Shown here piece after piece: positions 57,230 to 64,000 of a stretch of 64,000 nucleotides of DNA. The DNA comes from Kalaharituber pfeilii (Eukaryota > Ascomycota > Pezizomycetes > Pezizales > Pezizaceae). Below the pieces are notes generated by a model. The model ran no database searches. It saw only the letters and a list, made by a program, of their open reading frames with translations, and was not told where the DNA came from. The stretch spans positions 186,001 through 250,000 of the forward strand of contig WHUZ01000032.1 in assembly GCA_015179045.1 (NCBI GenBank). The letters are read 5' to 3'. Position 1 is the first letter of the stretch. Every line of letters begins with the position of its first letter. A program made the translations under genes and the position numbers.

Positions 57230-59024
57230 GTGAGAACGTGCGGTGGGGGGGGGCTACACGCGGAGAGGTGTGAGAACAGACGTACACGGACTATTTCATT
57301 TATTAATCCCCAGGGGTAGTAACTTTCTTTTGCAAGGTATTGGTTAGCGATGATGGACAAGGGACACCCGGAGAGGAGACTGATCCACAAGGGTTAAGAG
57401 TCTGTAATTGGCCGTTGAGCGATGGATTACGGTTTGTTTTCATGGCATTGATGATTCTTTACCATTTTATTTTATTTTTTTTTTTTATTTTTAATGTTTA
57501 TTCGGGATGATTTGTTCATGACGGAAGGAAGGGAAGGGGTTTTGGAAAGGAAGAAGGGGACGACGGGGATGAGGATATTTATAATGACATGATAAGCGAT
57601 ATAAGCACATAATTGAAGTTTTGACAAAGTCTGAGTGAAATGAGCAAGTGAAATGAGCAAGTGAGGTTAGTTATGTATTTGCACCTCGATGAGGCCCGCA
57701 AAAAAACTACGTAAGCCTTTTTCTTTTCCCGCCGTATCACAGACCCCCCCCCTGGTTTGGTTTAGATTTTGTCCAGGTGATCCCCCCCTCCCCCACTCCA
57801 GTATGTAACAATATTGCGTGAACGTGTGAGAACTTCTATGCGGGGGCTATAGTCGGTATAGTCGCCCATCCCCACCGACCACCCCCACCCAACCCCACCC
57901 AACGCCCGCTCTGATCCTTTCCTCTAAGTAACAATACAATTGCTCCCCGGATATGGCACGGCACGGTACGGTACGCTACGATATGCATTGAACCGCTGAA
58001 CAAGTTTTATAAAAATAAATAAAAATAAAAAACACGGTGGCGATGTATGATGGGAAATCCAGCGTATGTATTTACTCCTGGGGAAAAAAAAAAGAAAAAA
58101 AAAAAAAAGAGTTTGAGGTTTTTGTAGGGGAGTGTTGAGGCGGAGGTGGATGTAAGTAAGGAAGGAAGGAGGCAAGGAGGCAAGGTAAATGTGTAGGTAG
58201 GTATGGCGAGGATAATGTGTGCTGTACCCAGAACCCTCTTTTTGAGGGTGGTGGTGGGGGGGGGTGATATAGGTTAGTAGTAGTATTTTGCATTTTGTGT
58301 ATTTTGCCAGTTGCCCGGGATGGGACTCTACCGGTACCGGTACCGGTATCGTATTGTATCCATATCCTTTTTTCCACTATTTCTTTCTTCGTTTCTCGTA
58401 ACCTCCCCCTCCTCAAATCCTCCCCCCCCCCTTTTTTTTTTTTTTAATCTTTCTTTCTTCTTTCCCTATCATATCTCACAAGACCAAACCCACCATCTCA
58501 TCCATCCCTAACAAGGGTCCGAATCGACTTCGTTTTTGTTTTTTATCAAAAAGCAAAACGATTTTCCATGATTCTTTTTTCTCACTATAGTAGTAGTACA
58601 ATAGTACAGTAGTTATCTTGATGTGTCGTGTCTATGCAAATTATGGCTCATTCACTTTTTTTTTTTCTTTTTTAACTCCTTGATTTTAGCAGAAACGTAA
58701 TTCTGATCCCTTTTTGTCACACACAAAGTGCTTCTCCCATATGTATCGTGAAAAAAATCCTCCGCACCTCCCTTCGCGATCCATGCCTAATCGGGTACAC
58801 GTGCAGTCGTTTCACTTGGCAAATCGAAACAGCTATCTAAGCATAATAGGAAAATGCCCAATATGCGCAGACTACTGTGTGAGTGAGAAACTACTTGAGG
58901 AAAGATGAAAGACGGAATGAAGCTTGTTCATTTCTGCCACGACCATCGAGGTCGAAACAGCTGCTATATATACATGAGGGTTTGCCATAGACTTGTGGCG
59001 ACAAAGAAAAAATTTTATACATGA
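57230..59024. other. Spacer with homopolymer and ACCGGT repeats
   Basis: No supported gene. Several A, T, C and G homopolymers are present. A tandem ACCGGT palindrome run lies at 58329-58348 and a GGCACGGTACG tract at about 57955-57980. A GCCATAGAC...GGCG unit with an A-rich tail at 58984-59015 is flanked by TATACATGA (58969-58977 and 59016-59024) and may be another short retroposon that touches the LTR edge. Confidence 0.4.
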
Positions 59025-59123
59025 TGTTGAATAGACTCATATAGAACGAGCCAATAGGTATCACCGTCAGGCGATGTCACGTGAGTGGCACGGGTGCCAA
59101 GATCTCACTAGAGTATTCTAACA
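59025..59123 (-). mobile_element. Probable 99-bp LTR of the copia element
   Basis: On the minus strand it starts TGTTAGAATACTC and ends GAGTCTATTCAACA, so the ends are inverted repeats of the TG...CA type. A polypurine stretch (GAGGGGGTG on the minus strand, 59132-59124) immediately precedes it, where plus-strand priming is expected. Its partner LTR would lie beyond the right edge of the window. The length is very short for a copia LTR. Confidence 0.6.
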
Positions 59124-59536
59124 CACCCCCTCAATCGAGATTGTGCAAGCACAATGAGATTGCTAAAACGCTAAACATCCTTGACATCTATGACATCTTG
59201 ACATCCATGATATCTGGCCTCGTTAAAACTCTCCAATGATCTCTCATATCATTGCACGCAGTGCCATATACCGAAAAACCTTTGCAGGAGAAAACGGTAA
59301 AGGAAGAGAAAGAGTACCAGGTCGCTTGCCAGTGAGTTCCCTATCGCGCGGGCTTGTAGCAGCCTATTACTAAAGCATTCAGTCATTTCAACCTTGTCAA
59401 CCATCGAATCACCACATCACCTCACATCACATCACCTCCTCACCCTAAGGAGTATCGTATTCAATGTTGTATCATCGTTACCCCCTCACCCTAAGGAATA
59501 TGGTGCATGCACGTATGCAACTACACACGCACGGAA

Positions 59537-62500
59537 TTACACACCCCCTGACGCCGACTTCACAAGTCCCATGCTTCGCATATGACGATGATGTGTCTCG
59601 CTTGGCAGAACCTTCGTTAGCAGGTCTGCAGGGTTTTCTTTGGTGTTTACCCTAATGAGCTCTATGAGCTTCGTTTCCACGGCTTCACGAATAAAGTGAT
59701 GACGGATATCAATGTGCTTTGTGCGATCGTGGTGTTTAGGGTTTTTAGCGAGGTCCATTGCACCGTTGTTGTCAATAAGGATTTTCTGTGGAGAGAGTTG
59801 AATTTCCTTGCGTCCAAGGATTTCGTCATATAGGCGGCGGAGCCAGATAGCTTCTTTGCTGGCTTCAGTGGCTGCCATATATTCAGCTTCGGTACTGGAG
59901 AGAGCAACAGTTGGTTGTCTTCTTGATTTCCAAGAGATAGCACCCCCTGAAAGAGAGAAGACATAGCCTGTTGTTGAACGTCGTTTTTCGAGATCTCCAG
60001 CCCAGTCAGAGTCACAGAATCCTATGAGGTCGCTGCAGCTGCTACCGGAGTAGGTTATTCCTACATTTGATGTTTGCTTGAGGTAGCGTAGGGTTTTCTT
60101 TGCTGCTTCAAGGTGCGTTTTTGTTGGATTTGTGTTGTATCGTCCTAATGTTGACACAGTAAATGCTAGGTCGGGTCGGGTGGCTATCATTGCGTACATG
60201 AGTTTTCCTACAATTGACTGATATAGGGTGGTTTTCTTCGCATCGAGGGGCTTGAGCTCGGATTCGGGTTCGAGTTCGGTATAAGCGGTGGATTCAATTT
60301 CGGGTTCGGTATTATACGCGGTGAGTTTGTGGTTCGTTGGGAGTGGTGTTGAGAGGCCATTGCATTCTAACATATTGAATTGTGCTAGAATGCTGTTGAT
60401 ATATTTTGACTGATGCAGGCGGATTGTTCTCGCCTTTCGATCGCGCTCAATTTCAATTGCTATGAATGATCTTGCCTGGCCTAGGTCTTTCATGCTATAC
60501 TTTTCGCATAGCCGCTTCTTGACGTACTGGATAGGGAGGGAATTGTTCGCATCGGCAGTGGGAGAAAATAAGAGGATATCATCCACCCATAGGAGCAAGA
60601 GGAGATTGTCCATGATGTATAGATTGGAGTCATATTTGGAACGTTGGAAACCCAGGGAGATGAGGAAGGCATCAATATCTGAATACCATGCTCTGGGGGC
60701 TTGTTTGAGGCCGTATAGAGCTTTGTTAAGCTTGCAGACATAGGTGCGGCGGCATTCATCTGGCGACATTGACTTTCCTGGTATTCCATATCCTTGTGGG
60801 AGCTCCATATATACCTCTTCGTCGATTTCAGGGTGGAGGAAGGCAGTGATGACATCCATTTGCCAGATGTCCCAATCCAGAGCAGCAGCAATTGCGAATA
60901 GCATGCGTATTGTGGCGAGTTTCGGGACAGGAGCGAATGTTTCTCCATAGTCGTCTTGTTCAAACCCACGGAATACAAGCCTGGCTTTGAATCTTATGCT
61001 ATTGTCAGGATTATGCTTGATCTTATACAACCATTTGCTCGAAATCACTTTGGCATCCTTTGGGACCTTGGATCTGGGTATGTATGACCATGTGCCATTT
61101 TTGATAAGGCAGCCGAATTCCTCATCCATTGCGCCTTTCCATTGTTTGGCTTGGAGGCTTTGGAGTGCCTGACGATATGTGTTTGGTGTTGGTATGTCTG
61201 AGGGAGTGGCCATGGCACTATATACATATGATGTGAGGTCAAGTTTCCGAAGGTCATTGACTAGCCGGTTCAACGTTTTGAGTCGCTCGGAATCTTCAAC
61301 AAGCTTAAACTGCATAGTACCTTCTTCGAGGGTTTCATAGTGGCGCGAGATCTGTTCACCAGCAGTTGTTGATCCACGAATGTGAGTGAGGAAAGCAATG
61401 GCTGCATTGGTTCTTTGTTCAGCATTCTCATTGTTGAGGACAGCATAGGCAGAGAGGGCTTTGGCTTTGGGCTGGTAAGGGATGAATTTGATTGGTTTAG
61501 CTGACAGTCTCGAGGGTTGTGTAGGCCTGTTTGATGTGGGAGGCCGTGGTTGTTGAGGCACGGGCGGAGGTGCTGGAGCAGCTACCGGAGGTGGTGCCGG
61601 AGGTGGTGCCGACGGTAATGCTGGAGGTGTTACCGGAGGTGTCGACGCAAGTGCCGGAGGTGATACCGGAGGTGGCGAAGCAAATGCCGGAGGTGGTAGC
61701 GCTAGAGATGGTGCCGGAGGTGATACTGTAGGTGCTGCTGGAGGTGGTACAGGAGGTGACGAAGCACGAGTCGGAGGTGCTGCCGGAGGTGTGGCAGGAA
61801 TCTGCTTTATGGAGAGGTGAGGGCGGGAGAGAGGATGATACATTTCGTCTTCTGCGAAGACAATATTTGCTGATTCAAATACTCTTCTCTGCACAGGATC
61901 AAACACTCTCCATATTTTCTGGGTATCATGGACATATCCCATCAACAGACAGCGTCTAGTTCTTGATTCCAGTTTCTTCCTGAGTTCTAGTGGCACAAGT
62001 GAATAGGCAGGGCAGCCGAATGGTCGAAGGTGGCTAAGCGCAGGTTTCTGACCATACCACGCTTCATATGGGGTCATTTTATTGAGGGCGGAGGTTGGTG
62101 AACGGTTCCTGAGATATACGGCTGTTTTGATGGCTTCTGGCCATAGGTCGTTGAAGTCAATGCGGGCATCATGGACCATCGTTCTAGCCATGAGAAGTAC
62201 TGTCTGGATCATCCTCTCACTCACACCATTCTGGTGTTGTGTGTATGGTGCGCATGGCTCCCATATGACCCCCATATGCCTGAATTCCTCTTGCAGCTTC
62301 TTGTTTCCATATTCTGCACCATTGTCACTTCGAAATCTGATGATTCGGCTTGACTGGCTAACTTTGTTTGTGTCGATGTCGGCTTTGACAATGTTCTTGA
62401 AGTTTGTCCATGCCTGGTGGACATCGGCAGCTGATTTGGAGGGCAGGAAGAACACCCAGGTCATTCTGGTATAGTCATCAACAAATATGATGAAGTATCG

Positions 62501-63319
62501 ATTTCCACCAAGTGACACTGGTAATAGTCCGCAGACATCTGAATGAATCAATTCGAGTGGTTTGGCTGCTCTTTGTTGTGGTATTCGACTGATCACTTCC
62601 TTCTGTTTACCCTCAATGCATGGGGCGCAGGTGTTTTTCAAACCAGGAATATGCTCGCTGGCTTTGAGGATAGCAATCTCAGAGGCAAGGCCGGATGCTA
62701 ATGATTGTACGCTCTGCAGGTTCAAATGGCCGAGTCGACGGTGCCATATCTCGAGTGGGAGTGGCTTTATATTGGTAGGCTGATTTCCTGCTGATGCGCG
62801 CAGTGCCAGAGCTTTTTCGTCGATTACTTGAGAGTTGAGCTTGAACATATTGGCTAGGGGCTTGCAGCGAGCGATGACCTTTCCTGACTCCACGGTTTTA
62901 TCAATTAACATGCAGAACCCACTGTCAAAGATAATGGTATGGTGGGAGGAGGGTGTGGTCAACTTCCCTATGGATATCAAATTGCAGCCAATCTTCGGAG
63001 CATAGAGGACGTTTGAGAGGCGGAGTTTATGGTGACTTCCTTGAGGGTCGGTCACACGAAGAATAATCGTGCCGCAGCATATAGCATTGATAGTTGAGTT
63101 GTTGCCTAGCACGATTGGGATGGGTTTTTGCAGGCGCTTCCAGTCTAGGAAGTAATTGAGGTTGCAAGAGATGTGATCTGAAGCGCCAGAATCGAAGAGG
63201 AAGGCAGAGCGTTGGAGGATTGAGGTTGCGGTTTGAAGGGAAACTCGAGCTGCATGGCAGGCATATATCAGTAGTGGGCTTGGGTGGTAGGCATATGCAA
63301 TGGAGTGTGGATGTGTCAT
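59537..63319 (-). CDS. Copia Pol: protease, integrase, reverse transcriptase, RNase H
   Basis: An uninterrupted 1260-codon frame. The motifs in order are: protease DSGASDHISC (about residues 43-52); GAG-pre-integrase WHRRLGHLN and CAPCIEGK; integrase core with Asp in SDVCG and FVDDYTR, then RSDNGAEY and the Glu in NGVSERM; and a Pro-rich linker of about 90 residues rich in PPAP/PPVP (61500-61800 at DNA level). The reverse transcriptase has DVITAFLHP and VDDILLFS (LWVDD in place of the usual YVDD). The RNase H has WKSRRQPTVALSSTEAEYMA and HIDIRHHFIRE. The catalytic Asp/Glu residues are all present. The ATG at 63319 is only the first Met; the frame is open back to the gag stop at 63347, so translation may continue from Gag. 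Confidence 0.92.
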   Translation of the reverse strand: MTHPHSIAYAYHPSPLLIYACHAARVSLQTATSILQRSAFLFDSGASDHISCNLNYFLDWKRLQKPIPIVLGNNSTINAICCGTIILRVTDPQGSHHKLRLSNVLYAPKIGCNLISIGKLTTPSSHHTIIFDSGFCMLIDKTVESGKVIARCKPLANMFKLNSQVIDEKALALRASAGNQPTNIKPLPLEIWHRRLGHLNLQSVQSLASGLASEIAILKASEHIPGLKNTCAPCIEGKQKEVISRIPQQRAAKPLELIHSDVCGLLPVSLGGNRYFIIFVDDYTRMTWVFFLPSKSAADVHQAWTNFKNIVKADIDTNKVSQSSRIIRFRSDNGAEYGNKKLQEEFRHMGVIWEPCAPYTQHQNGVSERMIQTVLLMARTMVHDARIDFNDLWPEAIKTAVYLRNRSPTSALNKMTPYEAWYGQKPALSHLRPFGCPAYSLVPLELRKKLESRTRRCLLMGYVHDTQKIWRVFDPVQRRVFESANIVFAEDEMYHPLSRPHLSIKQIPATPPAAPPTRASSPPVPPPAAPTVSPPAPSLALPPPAFASPPPVSPPALASTPPVTPPALPSAPPPAPPPVAAPAPPPVPQQPRPPTSNRPTQPSRLSAKPIKFIPYQPKAKALSAYAVLNNENAEQRTNAAIAFLTHIRGSTTAGEQISRHYETLEEGTMQFKLVEDSERLKTLNRLVNDLRKLDLTSYVYSAMATPSDIPTPNTYRQALQSLQAKQWKGAMDEEFGCLIKNGTWSYIPRSKVPKDAKVISSKWLYKIKHNPDNSIRFKARLVFRGFEQDDYGETFAPVPKLATIRMLFAIAAALDWDIWQMDVITAFLHPEIDEEVYMELPQGYGIPGKSMSPDECRRTYVCKLNKALYGLKQAPRAWYSDIDAFLISLGFQRSKYDSNLYIMDNLLLLLWVDDILLFSPTADANNSLPIQYVKKRLCEKYSMKDLGQARSFIAIEIERDRKARTIRLHQSKYINSILAQFNMLECNGLSTPLPTNHKLTAYNTEPEIESTAYTELEPESELKPLDAKKTTLYQSIVGKLMYAMIATRPDLAFTVSTLGRYNTNPTKTHLEAAKKTLRYLKQTSNVGITYSGSSCSDLIGFCDSDWAGDLEKRRSTTGYVFSLSGGAISWKSRRQPTVALSSTEAEYMAATEASKEAIWLRRLYDEILGRKEIQLSPQKILIDNNGAMDLAKNPKHHDRTKHIDIRHHFIREAVETKLIELIRVNTKENPADLLTKVLPSETHHRHMRSMGLVKSASGGV

Positions 63320-63346
63320 GGCAGCGCGTGAACTTGAGTCGGTTAG

Positions 63347-64000
63347 TCAATCCATCTCTGTGAGTCGTGGTATCTCGATTCGGTCTTCAAGGTTTGAGGT
63401 GGCTGTATTGGTTGTGATGGCAACGTTTGCTGTTGATTGGCCACCTTTCTCGAGCTCTTTAACAACTTTTTGGGCTCGCTTCCGTGTGAAGCATTCTTCT
63501 AACTTATGCCCTTTTCGTCCACAGTAGGTGCACAATGGTCGATTGTCGGAATTGTTGTTTCTATCATCCTGCTTTCGGTAATTTTTCTTATGCTCACGGC
63601 GGTCACGGCAGTCACGGTCACGGTGGTCACGGCGGTCCCGGCGGTCCCTCCTTTTCGACTTGTGGTCGTCTTTATTTCTAGTACTGACTAGAGCCTTCGA
63701 ATTTTGGCGGCGGTGACCAAGCTTTGTCTCTCGTTCGATCAGTTTGTTGAGGACTTGTATGTATGAGGTTGTGGAGTTTGAGTGAGCATGAGTGACAATG
63801 TCATCATAATCTCGGGGAAGGTTGTTGGTTAGCTGGGAGATAAGGTCTTGGTCGGTGAGTTTCTTTTCTGTGAGAGCAAGACGATCTTGGTAGGACTTTA
63901 GTTTTGAACCATATTCGTCCATCGAGTTATAATTGACAAACTGTTCTCGATAGAACTCTTGGATAAGGTTTTGTCCGTTGCTTATGCCACTGGTTCCACC
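63347..64000 (-). CDS. Copia Gag, 5'-partial, with CCHC zinc knuckle
   Basis: The frame is open to the window edge and ends at TGA 63349-63347. The upstream part is the helical Gag core (QDLISQLTNNLPRDYDDIV). It is followed by a strongly basic RRDRRD/RDHRD tract and a zinc knuckle CTYCGRKGHKLEEC. The stop is in the same frame as pol, 28 bases before the first pol ATG, and its 3' context is CTA. Confidence 0.9.
   Translation of the reverse strand, partial: GGTSGISNGQNLIQEFYREQFVNYNSMDEYGSKLKSYQDRLALTEKKLTDQDLISQLTNNLPRDYDDIVTHAHSNSTTSYIQVLNKLIERETKLGHRRQNSKALVSTRNKDDHKSKRRDRRDRRDHRDRDCRDRREHKKNYRKQDDRNNNSDNRPLCTYCGRKGHKLEECFTRKRAQKVVKELEKGGQSTANVAITTNTATSNLEDRIEIPRLTEMD

Larger units (their letters stand above)
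59025..64000 (-). mobile_element. Ty1/copia LTR retrotransposon, 5' end outside the window
   Basis: From right to left it contains gag (partial), pol, about 400 bases of non-coding sequence with GACATC-type repeats (59190-59220), a polypurine tract and the 3' LTR. The order protease, integrase, reverse transcriptase, RNase H defines the copia superfamily. The long undisturbed pol frame suggests recent activity. Confidence 0.9.

Noticed and set aside
58969..59024. Short retroposon next to the copia LTR
   Set aside because: A 9-bp duplication and a GCCATAG...GGCG unit are present, but the tail is short and the right duplication touches the LTR edge, so I keep it only as a note.
59662..63350. 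Many frames of 60-160 codons overlapping the copia pol gene
   Set aside because: All are shadows of the 1260-codon Pol frame, which has the complete set of retrotransposon motifs.
1..64000. CRISPR arrays, operons and bacterial-type promoters
   Set aside because: Intron structure and gene families are eukaryotic; no regularly spaced direct repeats of CRISPR type are visible.

Overview
The window looks like gene-poor, transposon-rich nuclear DNA of a filamentous ascomycete (Pezizomycotina). The evidence is: short GT-AG introns of about 50-65 bases with GTAAGT/GTATGT donors and CTAAC/CTGAC-like branch sites; a tRNA-Tyr gene split after anticodon position 37; an AA7-type secreted oligosaccharide oxidase; fungal NLR-like (N-terminal STAND domain + NACHT + ankyrin) genes; and a Ty1/copia element. 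NACHT-ankyrin genes with near-identical 33-residue repeats, together with so many repeats, recall Pezizomycetes such as truffles, but that placement is a guess.

Layout. 1-17 kb: three unrecognised protein genes (1412-3778 minus with three exons; 10602-12644 plus, a 680-aa proline-rich/coiled-coil protein; 15149-16396 plus, a 415-aa Cys-rich protein), one intron-containing tRNA-Tyr, and long empty spacers. 17.6-45 kb: an accessory island. It holds two hAT-like non-autonomous DNA elements plus a 42-bp palindromic one, a broken NLR gene (22645-24894), a divergent pair made of an OTT_1508-like deaminase (minus) and a nuclease-fold/kinase protein (plus), a broken ankyrin gene (30225-31610), a fragment of a nuclease-fold protein, two 5'-truncated LINE remnants, a longer NLR gene with two lesions (38803-42216), and many tiny poly(A)-tailed insertions. 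46-57 kb: two secreted-protein genes with clean introns (AA7 oxidase 46734-48344 minus; a 685-aa secreted protein with three similar segments 54753-57229 plus). 59-64 kb: a Ty1/copia retrotransposon on the minus strand, running off the right edge, with Gag and Pol in one frame separated by a single UGA followed by CUA.

The most unusual signal is a set of ultra-short retroposons. These are units of only about 34-43 bases plus 14-33 bases of A-rich tail, flanked by 10-14 bp target-site duplications. At least six copies in two sequence families have such duplications. Copies of one family start at the same base although they sit in unrelated places. Two longer (174 and 224 bp) elements end in the same hairpin-containing tail as family A, so the short ones could be a minimal, independently copied 3' module. 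The NLR copy at 22.6 kb has been hit by one short retroposon, one long SINE and one 42-bp palindromic hAT-like element. The NLR copy at 38.8 kb shows the empty site for all three.

How the genes may work together: NLRs, a deaminase and a nuclease/kinase are all predicted conflict or self/non-self proteins, and here they lie together in a repeat-rich island, mostly broken or degraded. The flanking secreted enzymes and housekeeping-like genes look intact.
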